Origin: Anomaloglossus baeobatrachus
Taxonomy: Eukaryota > Chordata > Amphibia > Anura > Aromobatidae
NCBI RefSeq assembly: GCF_048569485.1
Contig: NC_134358.1
Span: 551,359,655-551,423,654 of the forward strand
Direction of reading: 5' to 3'
DNA length: 64,000 nt
Under the pieces are notes generated by a model. The model worked only from the letters and a program-made list of their open reading frames with translations, had not been told where the DNA came from and did not search any database. Positions within the stretch are counted from its first letter, which is position 1. Each line of letters begins with the position of its first letter. This document shows positions 45,001 through 59,049 of this stretch, one piece after another. Both the position numbers and the translations under genes were made by a program.

Positions 45001-45975
45001 TATGGCTGGTTCAGCTATGTAGATAAGTACATAATACGTAATCCGTAATATGGTGTGATCAAAACTATATACAATAAAATCCTTCTGTATAATATGTTGT
45101 GTATTTTTATTCAGGCAGGTGACTATCAAAATTCGACTCTGTTACTTACACAATAAAAAAATAGAGGTGTAATTATTTTTTACAAAAAAGAAGGTTATTC
45201 GAATGATGGAAGTAGGGTTTATTTTTCATATTGGTACCATGAAGCTGACAGGTCCCCAATCTACAAATAAGAAATCCAGAATGTCAGTTCTTCATGTTCA
45301 CCACCAGAGGGCGATCTAGTCTAAGATGACTTTATAGAGCCTCTTTGAATAGTAAAACTTTTGACATTAAAACTTCAAGTTTATTTTATATATTGGGAAA
45401 ACAAGAAATGTCAAATTTAAGAAAACAAGAGGGGCATACAAATCTGGATAAAACCAAGTGTGAACATGGTAAGATGGTGGTAATTTCTTTTTCTGTTTTT
45501 CGTGTATTAGATGTTCCTTTTCATGGTTTTATTAAAGTTCTATGTTTTTCGGGGTCTCTGTGGTCGTGATACACAATGTGGCTTCACAAATAAATTCTAA
45601 TGTTGTTGAAACTTTTTTTTTTTTTTTTTTTTATAGAGGTTATGAGTAGCAGCTGTGTGAATATGGAGGTGCAGCAGCTGTGTGAATATGGAGGTGGTGG
45701 GCGGTGGAAAAGCGTTACAAGATTATTGTAATTATATGTGCAGATCTAATATATCTGAGTACCCGCTCACACCACACCCCAGTGCCTCTCCGCCCCCCGC
45801 TCTGCCAGCCTGAGTCAGTCCCAGACACCTGGCATGACAAACTTCATAAAGGAATATCCAAAAGGTTCAACAAAAATATTGCAACATTTTTCCAATTTCT
45901 TAAAAGTATGCACAAGTATGTAAATTTTGTTTTCCAATTGCTTACTAAATGCAAAATGCAGCAACTTGCAAAATA
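45001..45975. other. No recognised gene
   Basis: AT-rich non-coding sequence with a T-run at 45611-45632 and a short tandem 'gcagctgtgtgaatatggag' near 45650-45695. Confidence 0.4.
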
Positions 45976-45981
45976 GTACTG

Positions 45982-46599
45982 GCTGACAGACAGTCCTGTG
46001 GTGTCCGGCTATAGAAGGTCGCAGCGCTTGGCTGCACAAACTGCTCCCTGACTTTCTATTATTCTTACTTGGCGTATATGGTACCTACTCTGCTTGGAGT
46101 TTATCCCTTTCCCTTTAGGACCCTGTGGAGTTCCTCACCTTTTCAGCTGTTTCATCAGTTCTTCCCTTGGTGTCCCTAAATTCTCTCATTCCCCCTTGAT
46201 CTGTACTGGTGATAGCTCTATCTTCCTACAGATCCTGAGTGCAAGCAGTCAGCTTGCATTCATCTGGAGTCACTTTGTTGCATTTTGCAGTCCCTTTCCT
46301 GGTATCTTCTTGTAGATAAGTTTATTTTCCCTTGTTTGTTATCCCTGTGTGTCCTTTTAGCTCTTATTAGGGTTGACTTAGCGCTCATCCCATCCGCTCC
46401 CTACCTAGGGCCCAGGTCAGGGATAGCGAGGGATCGGTATCCTGCTCGCCGCAGATATGCAGAACCAATCTAGGGTGGTGAGGTAACTCATGGCCCAGAG
46501 GTAGGCTTCGTTGGAGGTCACCAATCTCCCCTTCCCTAGACATAGCGTCTCCCTTTCCTTTCGCCATTTGCTGGATTCTTCCCCATACCTGGCATGACC
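45982..46599. mobile_element. Fossil LTR-like repeat, diverged relative of 3991-4597
   Basis: Shares 'atagaaggtcgcagcg', 'tggctgcaca', 'gctccctgactttc', 'cccttccctagacat' and 'cctttcgc' with the element at 3991-4597 in the same orientation. The ends are worn and no target duplication is recognised. Confidence 0.5.
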
Positions 46600-47300
46600 A
46601 ATAGATTCTCAGTTAAACCCTTCCCTTCTGCAGCAGGCAATAGACAACACAACGCATAAGCTATAGAAGGCAAAGGGTGCAACATTTTTAATGAAACCCA
46701 ATTAGAAATATTATTTTTCTCAAAAAATACATGCATTTAAGTAAGAAAAGAAAATATCTCCCAAATATGGACAATCCCTTTAAGTCTTATTTCTTCCCAG
46801 ATTTCAGGCTATAAGTATTTCCAATGAAATAGAAGTAGAAATTTAGCTATTCTTTCACTGATGGCCACATTTATTTCACAATTCACATCATTTCTTCTTT
46901 CGGTAAACAATAATTAAAAAAGTGTGTCCTATATGATTGACTGCCAGGAAGAGCAGTGGGAGGGATGCAGCACCTCTGGGTGACGAAATGATGGAAGGGA
47001 CCGCTCCATTTTGTGCCTTACACATTTTGAGGGGCAACACACAGAACAAGGCAGTAACATCATCCCACCAGCTTATCTAAGAGAAGGATAAAACTCGGCC
47101 GGGGGCTCCTTGGAGGTTTGGAATGGGTATATATACATTTTTTAAACATTTTAAACAGAGGGCAGTCAGGGGCATCATTAGATGTTAAGGGGACCCTATT
47201 ACTCTAAAAGTGGCACTCACTGCATTACTATATATAAACGGGTACACGTGGGTCATTTAATGTATAAGTGGGCACTCTAGTAATTATAGCCTTGAAATCG
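46600..47300. other. No recognised feature
   Basis: Non-coding; 'ggacaatccctttaagtc' near 46769 recalls a TTAA-type repeat end. Confidence 0.4.
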
Positions 47301-47319
47301 GCACAATATAGGGTATTAT

Positions 47320-48000
47320 TACTGTCCTAGGAGGCACAAAGAGTCCGATGGACCCCAGTGCAAAGTTTGAGCCTTGCCCCCCCCCCACACACACACACAC
47401 ATGTCGGTCAGATGTATAGACCGCAGTAGCATTTTAAATCCTATACTACTAATGTCCCCAATCCTGGGCCGCTTCCTGGTAAATATGTCCCCCATCCTGG
47501 TGTATGACCCCATCATGGCTATATACTGGTATATATATTCTAATCATGGCCCCATCCTCGTATAGATGTCACCATAATGGCCCCATCCCGGTGTGAATAT
47601 CCCCATCCTGGTATAGATGTCCCCATAATGGCCCCATCCTGGCATACGTGTCCCCATAATGGCCCCATCCTGGTATACGTGTCCCCATAAAGGCCCCATC
47701 CTGGCATACGTGTCCCCATAATGGCCCCAGTCTGGTATACGTGTCCCCATCCTGGCATACGTGTCCCCATAATGGCCCCATCCTGGTATACGTGTCCCCA
47801 TAATGGCCCCATCCTGGTATACGTGTCCCCATAATGGCCCCATCCTAGTATACATGTCTCCATAAGGGCCCCATCCTGTTATATATGGTCCCATATTGGC
47901 CCCACCCTGATATACATGGTCCCATATTGAACCCATCCTGGTATACATATCTCCATAATGGCCCCACCCTGGCTGCATCCTGGATCATATGATACCCCTG
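47320..48000 (-). mobile_element. Dispersed element with minisatellite, inverted relative of 5690-6232
   Basis: The + strand segment 'gtccgatggaccccagtgca' and 'catgtcggtcagatgtatag' is the complement of 6136-6225. The large array at 47440-47985 takes the place of the short array at 5985-6110. Confidence 0.5.
47440..47985. repeat. 32-bp minisatellite, about 17 copies
   Basis: Units 'ccccatcctggtatacgtgt' + 'ccccataatgg' are repeated with small changes. The - strand is open with a WGHYGDTYTRMG period, taken as an artefact. Confidence 0.92.
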
Positions 48001-48186
48001 GGCGCTGGTTATACTCCCTTTCCCCTCACTTCCCAGTGTCCTCCTCCGATGATGACATGCCGCAACTGACTAGCATGTAAGCGGCACAGCATAACTCTCC
48101 TACTGTCTAATGATAATGAGATGACTCTGCTCATCTTGTCCCAGTCTATACAGCAAAGGTGACAAGTGAGCTGCAGAAAACAGTAA

Positions 48187-48768
48187 GGGGTACTTTGCAC
48201 GCTGCAACATCGCAAGCCGATGCTGCGATGTCGAGCGCGATAGTCCCCGCCCCCGTCGCAGCAGCGATCTCTTGTGATAGCTGCCGTAGTGAACATTATC
48301 GCTACGCCAGCTTCACATGCATTCACCTGTCCTGCGACGTCGCTCTGGCCGGCGACCCACCTCCTTCCTAAGGGGGCGGGTCGTGCGGCGTCATAGCGAT
48401 GTCACACGGCAGGCGGCCAATAGCAGCGGAGGGGTGGAGATGAGCGGGACGTAAACATCCCACCCACCTCCTTCCTTCCGCATAGCTGGCATGATGCAGG
48501 TAAGGTGATGTTCCTCGCTCCTGCAGCTTCTCACACAGCGATGTATTCTGCCGCAGGAACGAGGAACAACATCGTACCTGTCGCTGCCCCGGCATTATGG
48601 AAATGTCGGACCCTACACCGATGATAGGATAACGACGCTTTTGCGCTCGTTAATCGTATCAAAAAGGATTTGCACACTACGATATCGACTGCGACGCTGG
48701 ATGTGCGTCACTTTCGATTTGACCCCACCGACATCGCAGCTGCGATGTCGTAGTGTGCGTCACCCGCC
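48187..48768. mobile_element. PIF/Harbinger-like MITE, right end worn
   Basis: The left end GGGGTACTTTGCACGCTGCA is preceded by TAA (48184-48186). The interior matches 28883-29467. The right terminal repeat has diverged after 'gtagtgtgc', so the right duplication cannot be read. Confidence 0.82.
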
Positions 48769-49775
48769 TATGAGTCAGCAGCTGTTACCGGCATGTTTGA
48801 TCACTGCAGTGCTTCGAGATTTTTGTGTGATGTACAGATCATTTGCTAGAAGAGAAATTATATTTTACGAAGGATTTTTGGGGAAATTTTAGTTGCCCTC
48901 TGCCCTGATTGGCGAACTTATTTTCCAAGCGTAAAAATAAGCAATGACCAATGTTTTTCCTGATCATGTGGTGTGAACTTTCCATTTGGCATGGATTTGA
49001 AAGTCTTGTGAGATTGTAAAGAGCCCTGCAAGATGTCGCCGATGCAGGGACGCCTAATATAGATGTGCGCAAGAGCAGGGAGCTGTGCCCAGTAGAGCAA
49101 AAGTAACTGGCACGGCGAGGTGGCATGAGCCCGGGTGACCGCACATGAGACCTGGCCGCACACAACAGCTGCTGCCGTCATTATACCAATTACCATTATG
49201 GATCTTAATGGAATAACACGTTCAGAAGCGGAAGATTTGCTGAGCTCGGTTCATCCGACGCTGCAGAAAATACCTGGTAAAAACGGTACAGCGCCTCGGA
49301 AAGAAGGCAATTATCCCAGGTACATGGCCCGTGATTGCTCCACAATTAAACAGGTCACCTAGTTTCCAGGAGTCGGGTGAAGAATTGGAGGACAAGCAAA
49401 CAACACGCTGCGCTGACCAGCAGGAGTCAGCCCAATCCTCACTAGAGGTTGGAAGAATTGTTTGTTTTTTTGCCTAATCCGGCAAAATGGAGAAGAAATA
49501 TAAAGACTTTTCCCATGGGGACTTACGATGGCTATGATGTTGCTACCCTCATTAGGAAACCCCTTTGCAGAAAATCTATCACTTGTCATAAATATGTAAC
49601 TTTTTTTTATCTAGTATAAATGCCGCTATTCTCCTGAATCCGGCGATGTTTTTCTTTTGTTTCTACTCCTCTGTGTTCCAGAGATATGGACTCCTTTTCC
49701 TTGCATATAAATCTGGTCTTGTTAGCCAAGTGGGTGTGGTTCTTGATAGTAGACACCCACAGTGAAGCGTTAAGA
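48769..49775. other. No gene I can support
   Basis: A 75-codon + strand ORF at 49135-49362 (contains ITRSEAEDLLSSVHPTLQKI) has no recognised domain and no clear splice sites. Otherwise non-coding. Confidence 0.4.
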
Positions 49776-49782
49776 GCCACAC

Positions 49783-49815
<33 letters not shown>
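49783..49815. repeat. (TA)n microsatellite
   Basis: A pure TA run following 'gccacaccca'. Confidence 0.95.
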
Positions 49816-49818
<3 letters not shown>

Positions 49819-49879
49819 GAATTTATAAATGTATTCCGCACACAAAAACCACAAAACAAATAGATATAAATATAATTAT

Positions 49880-50235
49880 AATGTCTGTCTGCCCCTCTGT
49901 ATGTATATATCTCTCGGTTTCTCTCTCTTTCTCCATCTCTTTGTCGGTCTGTCTCTCTCTGACTGTCACTGTCTCTTTTTCCATCTGTCTATCTATCTCT
50001 TTCCCTGTCTATCTGTCTCTGTCTCTTTCCCTGTCTCTCTTTCCCTGTCTGTCTCTTTCCCTCTCTTTCCGTCTGTCTGTTTCCCTGTCTCTGTCTCTTT
50101 ACCTGTCTGTGTCTGTCTCTTAACCTGTCTCTCTCTTTCCCTGTCTGTCTGTTTCCCTGTGTCTGTCTCTTTGTGTCTGTCTCTTACCCTGTCTATGTCT
50201 GTTTCTTACCCTGTCTGTGTCTGTCTCTTTGCCTG
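49880..50235. repeat. Polypyrimidine (CTGTCTCTTTCC)n low-complexity tract
   Basis: Strand-asymmetric CT-rich repeats (ctgtctctttccctgtct) over about 350 bp. ORFs of S/L/V composition here are artefacts. Confidence 0.93.
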
Positions 50236-50525
50236 GCTGCATTGTGACACGCCAACATTCCATATAAGGGCGTGGCTGTGCATCCTATGAAGTTCTGGCT
50301 ACACTGTGGCTCCCAGCTCCATTCGCTTTAATGGAGGCAGGTTTTCTGGTAAATAACTGTAAAGCGCGGGGTAAAAATTTCCCCTCAAAACATAGCCTAT
50401 GACGCTCTCGGGGTCCAGAAGTGTGTATGTGCAAAATTTTGTGGCTGTAGCTGCGACGGTGCAGATGCCAATCCCGGACATACACACACACACACATTCA
50501 GCTTTATATATTAGATATATTTTTA
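50236..50525. repeat. Interspersed repeat ending in (CA)n and 'tatatattagat'
   Basis: The segment with 'gctgcgacggtgcagatgcc', 'cggacatacacacacacaca' and 'ttcagctttatatattagat' looks like the tail of a common vertebrate interspersed repeat. Class not certain. Confidence 0.4.
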
Positions 50526-50602
50526 TATATCTATTATGCATACACATATATACAGACTGAGACGAAGAAGCCATATCTAAAGGAATGGAGAGAAGATGGA
50601 GC

Positions 50603-53352
50603 AAAAGAAAAAATCTGTTACTTCCCGGTAATGGGAGTTTCCAGAACCCATGAGCGCACCACCAGAGAGAAGTTCTACCAGTCCAGGACAGGGAACCAAC
50701 TAAAATAAAGGGCAGCACCTCTCCTCCGCATCAGATGGTTTACAGAGCAAGACAGGACCTCCAGACAATCATTAGGACATATGTGGCGCCCCTGAGGCTT
50801 CAGTCGCCACAGGGTACTGCACCTCACTTAAGGTGCGGTACTCATCCCGGGTATTGAGTAGGTCGGTGCAGATTACACATCCAAACATTCCAGAAATACA
50901 CAGCAGATTGCCCTCCCCACTGGGGACCGGGCTAAGGTCGGGTCTTAAGGATGCCACCAAACACTGGGGCTTCCACCCACTAGTGATAGGAACCCAGGAA
51001 TGGCAGGAGCAGCCACTTGGGGAGAGGGAGGACGACACTAAAACACAGGAGTCGTCCTCTGATGGAGGTTGGGGAAAGAAGCAAGGAGAGCTCACCAGTG
51101 GAAGCTGTGAGACGGAAGAGTAAATACATTCGCCGAGGGGAGAGCTTAGTTGCTCCCTTGGGACCGGTGCAGTTCAGTGTACAGAGCCCTTGGATGGCGT
51201 ATATTTCAAGTTCCCCACCAGAATCCGCTGGACAGGGTGATTTTATAGCCCTCCGGCCACCACAAGATCCTGGCGCACAGTAGCAACATAGAGCCCGGAG
51301 TCGTGAACACGGTCAGGCCCCAAAGGGCTTGCGCTACCTGCAGACGGGACAGGAACTTTAACACCGAACAGGGGTCCCCAAGCACTTCAGGTCACGGGGA
51401 TCCACAAAGAATGTGCAAGAAGGAATTATCCGGGATCGGCTGGGGCTCATCACGGCAGAGACTGGCACTCCAAGGGTGACAACTGGACTGTGAGAAAGAC
51501 CTTGAACTGCAATCACTGAGTCAGCCCTTCAGTGCCGTCGCCCCGCGCTCCGGCGCCAACAGTCACTACCACCCCCATCATCCTCCCTGGGTCCTAACTC
51601 TATCTGGGGGGAGCTGAACCATCCCGGCTACGACACAATCCGCCCCAGAGGACCGCACCCGCAGCGGCAGCTAATCCCTGGCCGCACACCACAGGTGGCG
51701 TCACGAGACAACCTGATCCTCAACCCCTTCATCCTCCTCCTCCTACAGATGTGGAGGATAAATCCAGCCTATAGTGCTTATAAAAAGGTAGAAGGAGAAG
51801 ACCAAGTTGCAGCCTTACATATCTTGTCGACAGGTACGTGTCTTCTCAGCCCAGGAAGTCGCCACTTCCCTGGTGGAGTGAGCCCTAATGCTCTCCGGTA
51901 CCAAAACACCACTGGCCAAATAATCTATTTTAATGGCCTAGGGACATTATCTTTAAGTTGACCTTCCACCTGTTGAAGTCATATCATCAATGACCTAGCC
52001 ACACAGGTCCCTGCTACCACTGGTCTTACAGCTCCTGCTGATGTCTCCCATGAGTCTCTCAGGTAGCTGTCAACTTTCCTGTCCAATTGATCTCTAAAGC
52101 TGCCAAGGTCTTCCAAGGGGAGAGTAGACTTTTTGGATGACTTCGCCACTGCCAGGTCGATCTTTCGGCTTGTATCCCATACTGAAGAATCTTCCTCCTT
52201 GAACCAATATTCCTCTTAAATGAGGTCAAAGTGGCCCTTTTATCCGGTTTCTTCCACTGTTCCCCAACCAGCTTTTTGATTTTTTTTTTCATTAACTAGA
52301 AATAAGCGTCTCTTCCTCTTCCTTAAACATGATATCCTTGACTGATTTTGGGCCTTTTGGGTTACTAACTGCACAGTGGTTCTTGCCATTTCATCAACCG
52401 GCTGGTATCTCCAGCCAGAAAACATGGCCTACCACCTACCCTGCCTTCAAATGAGGAAGAAAAAGAGGAAGAGGATAAGAATCATCCTCAGAATCCAAAA
52501 AAAACGCTTCTTACGCCTTTCCTTATCTCTTCTATACTTTTTAGCTTTTGTCTGCATTAGGGACTTTAGGGAATCCTTGACCTCGGCTTTAATAATTGAC
52601 CTCAAAACTTAAGGCAAAGTCAGGGGCTTCCTCGCAGATAGTTTTTGGGATACACAAGGTACATAAATCTTTCTGCCCATCTGATAGTAACAGGAACAAA
52701 ATGACAAAACAAGGGGAACCCCTATTAAAAAGAGAAAGAACATCACAGGTCACTCACCACCCGATATACTCAAGATACTGGATCGGCAGACTGGAGGAGT
52801 TCCTGGAACTCCTAGCTAGACTTGCCACCACCCACAATTTAGCGACTGCCATCGGACTCCAGAAGTCCTCCTCCACCTGGCTTCTAAGTGACAGGAGGTG
52901 CTACCTTACAGTGGTCTGTGTGCATCTGTCAAGCGGTCACTTATAGGTCGCCCAGCGCCATTAGGACATAGACTTGCAGGTGCCCACGACGCACTTCTGA
53001 ATCTTCACTCAGCACACATCGCTTACCATGCTCTGGATAGGCGTGTGTGCACGCAGACCTGAGCAGTGCCAAGCAGAGGATCCCAAGCAACTCTTCAATT
53101 CAGAAGCTACACCAAACCCTGGGGAGACGCTTCCGGGCCTGCCCACCCGGGCCATGGCCAGTAAGCCGCTCTTCCAGCCATTGGGTCGGCTCGGGCCATC
53201 TATGCTGCACCTCTTCTGAGGTCTCTCATCTAGGAAAGGAAACCGAACTGATGCGGAGGAGAGGTGCTGTCCTGGGACCTCTCTCTATGGTGGTGCTGTC
53301 ATGGGTGAAGGGAAAACATCATTGGGTTCAGGAGAACAGCGGCACTTACACC
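50603..53352 (-). mobile_element. Degraded DIRS-like retroelement remnant
   Basis: Near 50610 a 'ctgttacttcccggtaatgg' terminal word resembles DIRS ends. About 51840-51900 aligns with the recombinase-side region of the element at 58562. About 52010-52300, read on -, gives a gag-like segment of the DIRS type (with LPLEDLG-like and DRKVDSYLRDSW-like words). The copy is old, deleted and interrupted by the fossil LTR-like element at 50782. Broken many times. Confidence 0.5.
50782..51735 (+). mobile_element. Fossil solo-LTR-like element (TGTGGCGCC family) inside the DIRS remnant
   Basis: It begins TGTGGCGCCCCTGAGGCTTC and shares gccacagggtactgca and gattgccctccccactgggg-like words with 25028. The right end is not sharp (about 51735). 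Confidence 0.55.
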
Positions 53353-53773
53353 ACCTAAAAAAAAAATAATTTTACATATTTATGGCAAGTGCCAGGTCCT
53401 CTTTAAGTTGTATGACAGGTCCTCTTTAAGTTCATGGGCATGCTTACCATAATCATTATGGAATATATCAACTACAACTTTTATTTTTTTTTAACCAAAG
53501 TTTGTTTAAAAAGGTTTATTCCAAATAATACAGAGCTATCCCTCAACCACACAAAAGGTGGTAACTTGGGAGATTAGTGGGGGTCTGCACATGACTTCCA
53601 ATCATTGACTATAGGACTGTGAAGATAGCCAGAAAACAGAGTGCTGTGCTTGACTTTCTCCAGCAGTCCCACAGAAGATAAATGGAATCAAACCCTCAGC
53701 AATCTGGATAGAGGATACATGCTAAAGTTGGGAATATCCCTGTAAATTTAGTAAATATCCATTAAGAGAACAC
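53353..53773. other. No recognised feature
   Basis: Non-coding; a short tandem 'caggtcctctttaagtt' occurs twice near 53393-53432. Confidence 0.4.
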
Positions 53774-54742
53774 TGTTACGGGGGCTGTCTGATTATAAAA
53801 ACCAAAGGAATGTCAGACAGTCAGGGTCCACCATGCAAAGTCTCTGCTGCAGACTATGGCAGAGGATAAGGGGTATCTTGTACTACGGAAGCAGTACTGA
53901 CACGTCTCAGTGACACTAGAGCCAATCACGGCATGTACTGTTAAAGTCACAGCGACTACCGTATTTAGCATTAACGTAAAAGGGATAGGTTAATGAGTGA
54001 GGAAGAGTATATAAGTGTGCCACTGTAAATAGTAGTAGCACAAGTACAGAGTGCAATACCTCTGTTAAACTCAGAGGAAAATAGTTAGGAAATAAAGCAA
54101 TTCCTCCCTTACTTGGAGGGTGTGTGGAATGGTCTCTGTTAATGATCAGAGACAAAAGCAGTGAGTGTGAAATGGCACCTACCTAGGTCCGTTCCTCTAG
54201 CGGTGCCAGGAGACGGACAGCAGCGTAAGCCGCACAAAGCTCCTACCTGCGTTCGCTCCACTAGTGTGCGAGGACACGAACCACTAGATATGGCTCCTGC
54301 CTATGTCCGCTCCACTAAGATGTAAGGATACGGACCGCAGCCGAAGCTGTAGGGTACAAGAACGCTACCCTGCCGGTAGCGCTCACCTAGCATAGACAGA
54401 GAGATGCCTAGAGGGACGTGCACAGAGCGTCTACTTTCATGCATGAACCAAGAGGACTGAGCACCGAGCAGCGTGCCTCATCCAAGATGGAGGACACCAG
54501 AGCCAATCCACTGTCAGAACGACAGCAATGACGTCACTCTGGCCTATCACCGAGCAAGGCGTCACAAGCACATGACCAGTGACCAATCGGCTTAGAAGGT
54601 GTCAGACATGTGACCTCGTGTCAGTGATGATGTCACTCGCACATGTGCAATGGCTCCAAGATAGGACTTAGTTTCCAGCGCTCGCACATGTGCAGTAGCA
54701 AGAAATCTGAACATAGTCTCCAGAGCCACAGCAACCGTAACA
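53774..54742 (+). mobile_element. Fossil solo LTR with 5-bp target duplication
   Basis: It begins TGTTACGGGGGC and ends CAACCGTAACA, with an inverted TGTTACGG/CCGTAACA, flanked by exact aacac copies (53769-53773 and 54743-54747). A TATATAA box at 54008 and AATAAA at 54091 fit U3-R-U5 order in +. Looks whole as a solo LTR of about 970 bp; fairly young by its intact duplication. Superfamily (Gypsy or ERV) not determined. Confidence 0.85.
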
Positions 54743-54747
54743 AACAC

Positions 54748-55209
54748 TTTCCCCTTGGCACAGAACTGACAGTAAAGAAATTATCTTGGCAGCAGTCCGG
54801 CCATGATATGGCCATTTCTGGCTTTATTATCCGAGTCGGCTGTGTAATGCTTTTTTTCACCTGTAGAGGCGCTGCCGAAGAATTGAATATTTACTGCCAG
54901 GTTTTGTTACAGATTGCAGTTGATCACTTGGGTTTCCTTCCATCCGGTAATTGCAAACACAAAATATGGAAACACTAAGTGGCTAATGGCTTTAGTTTTG
55001 GGCTACACCAGGGAGAGGATTTTAAGGGATTGTGCATTCTTCACCTGTAACCATTGGGAATTCCCAAGACCTTAATGCTCAAATACAAAGTGGTATGATA
55101 TAGTAACAGCGTATCCATGGGGGGGGGATTACCAAACACTACAGGGGTCAGCCAATGTAGGAAAACACTGATCAGATTATATCGGGACAGTCCCATGAAT
55201 AGGAGTCAC
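54748..55209. other. No recognised feature
   Basis: Non-coding spacer; an ORF across 54643-54978 has no support. Confidence 0.4.
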
Positions 55210-55705
55210 TTAAAGGGAACCTGTCACCACTTTTAATGGCGTATAAGCTGCGGTCACCACCACCGGGCTCATATACAGCATGTTAGATTGCTGTATATAA
55301 GAGACCAGGCGGCTGTGAACATAAAAAACACTATATAATACTTACCTAACAGTCGCGCGGTTGGCCAGATGGGCGTCTCCGTTCTCTGGTGCTGGCGCCA
55401 CCTCTTTCGGCCATCTTCGTCCTCCTCCTTCTCTAGCCGTGGTGCATGACGCGTCCGACGTCATCCACACTCGCCGGCATTCAGGTCCTGAGCAGGGCAG
55501 ATCAAAGTATTGTAGTGCGCCTGCGCAGGACCGGCGAGTGTCTATGATGTGGACGCATCATGCACACAGGCTTCGGAAAGAGGACGAAGATGGCCGAACG
55601 TGGAGGCGCCGGCATAGGAGAATAGAGACGCCCATAAGGCCCATCACGTGATAGTTAGGAAAGTATTATAAAGTGTTTATGTTCTCACAGCGGCCTGGGC
55701 TCTTA

Positions 55706-57279
<1,574 letters not shown>

Positions 57280-57367
57280 TATATACAGCATGTTAGAATA
57301 CTGTATATAAGAGCCCGGTGGTGGCCGCAGCTTATATGCCAAAAAAGTGGTGATAGGTTCCCTTTAA

Positions 57368-58561
57368 AAATTAGATAACCCCCTTTAAATCAATAACAAT
57401 AAGTTCATTTGTAATGCTTTCCTCGATTTAGGAGGGTAGTACAGTTTGCCTTCCTATTCCATTATGCCAGCAAACTATGTTCCAGGAAAGCCTTAATGGG
57501 AGACGGCGCGACAGTGGCTTCACCGAACTGGACAACGGGCGCAGTTCAGTCGGAGGGTAAGGCTGGTTTCACATCAGCGTTTGTCTGTGGGTAAAATACC
57601 GCAAGCCACATGTTACCGAGTAATGTGCATACGCATGCAACCGCAATTCACTGGTGCTTTATTTTACCGGATCCTTCTACTTCTACGATGGATGCAGCGG
57701 GACACAGAATTTAATCGTCTGGCTCTGAAGTCAGCTGAACTCCTGATCTCATAACCTGCATCCATCACAGCGTGTGCGGGCTAACAGCAGTCACTGCCTA
57801 TCACGTGTGACCATGTGCAGGCTGTGTGGTCAGGAGTTCAGATCAGTAGACTCCAGTGTCAGCCGATTAAGTGTTCTGTGTCCTCCTGCATCCATCGCAG
57901 CGTGTGCAGTCTGGAGTTCCACCGAGTTCAGATCAGCTGACTCCGGTGCCGGATGAACTCAGGTGACCTCACAGCCCGCACATGCTGCGATGGATGCAGG
58001 GGGACACAGAACAAGTAATTAGCCGGTACCGGAGTTATCTGATCCGATTAATTGTTCTGCTGGCTGTGTGGTCAGGAGTAGGGATGAGTGAGCAGTAAAA
58101 TGCTTGGGTGCTCAATGGGCGAAGAAGCCCATGTCGATTTATTTTTATTTTTTTAAAATATATTAAAAAAAAATAAAAAAAAATAAAAAAAAAAAAAAAA
58201 AAGAACAAAACCCCCAAACATAAGGGTAAATTTAAGTGTTTCTCAGCTCTGATTAGCAGAACTGCAGCGTTCCTGTAACAGCCTCCACTCTGTCGGCTCT
58301 TACACGAACTATGTCATGATAGTGATAGGAGTCTCACATGACCCATCGCTATCATGACGAACCATCACCTTCCTGTGATTATGTCAATGGCAGCGGGGAA
58401 CATCGCCACCTCAGGCGTGGATGGATCGTGGATCCACCAGTGCCTGTTAGCCCCACATGTCTGCTGATTTGATCAGCAGACATGTGCAGGGATTACCACC
58501 GGCTTACCGCAAGCAACCAGCCATGATTCCTGCGGCACGACTAAGGACGTACTGGTACAAA
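57368..58561. other. No gene; repeat-like segments with internal inverted pieces
   Basis: Phrases such as 'ctgcatccatcgcagcgtgt' and its complement 'acatgctgcgatggatgcag' recur at about 57757-58000, and 'ggctggtttcacatcagcgt' at 57563 resembles a MITE end. An A-run lies at 58150-58205. At 58440-58500 'catgtctgctgatttgatca' pairs with 'gatcagcagacatg'. Confidence 0.45.
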
Positions 58562-58944
58562 GAAGGGAATTTTGTTACTTACCGTAAATTCCTTTTCTTC
58601 TAGCTCTTATTGGGAGACCCAGACGATTGGGGTATAGCTACTGCCCTCCGGAGGCCACACAAAGCACTACACTAAAAAGTGCAAGGCCCCTCCCCTTCTG
58701 GCTATACCCCCCCGTGGTATCACGGGTTCTCCAGTTTTAGTGCCAAAGCAAGAAGGAGGAAGCCAATAACTGGTTTAAACAAATTAACTCCGAATAACGT
58801 CGGAGAACTGAAAAACCGTTCAACATGAACAACATGTGTACCCGCAAACAACAAAAGAATCCCGAAGGACAACAGGGCGGGTGCTGGGTCTCCCAATAAG
58901 AGCTAGAAGAAAAGGAATTTACGGTAAGTAACAAAATTCCCTTC
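58562..58944. repeat. DIRS terminal inverted pair and internal repeat
   Basis: Arms 58562-58622 and 58884-58944 match perfectly over 61 bp (gaagggaattttgttactta ... complement), with a 261-bp spacer. The inner part of the left arm repeats directly at about 58957-58981. Confidence 0.88.
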
Positions 58945-59049
58945 TTCTTCAGCGCTCTATTGGGAGACCCAGACGATTGGGACGTCCAAAAGCTGTCCCT
59001 GGGTGGGTAAAGAGATACCTCATGTTAGAGCTGCAAAAACAGCCCTCCC

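Noticed and set aside
47540-47978. - strand ORFs of WGHYGDTYTRMG type
   Set aside because: Minisatellite translation artefact inside a dispersed element.
49135-49362. 75-codon + strand ORF as a possible second host gene or exon
   Set aside because: No recognised domain, no convincing splice sites, and length within chance expectation.
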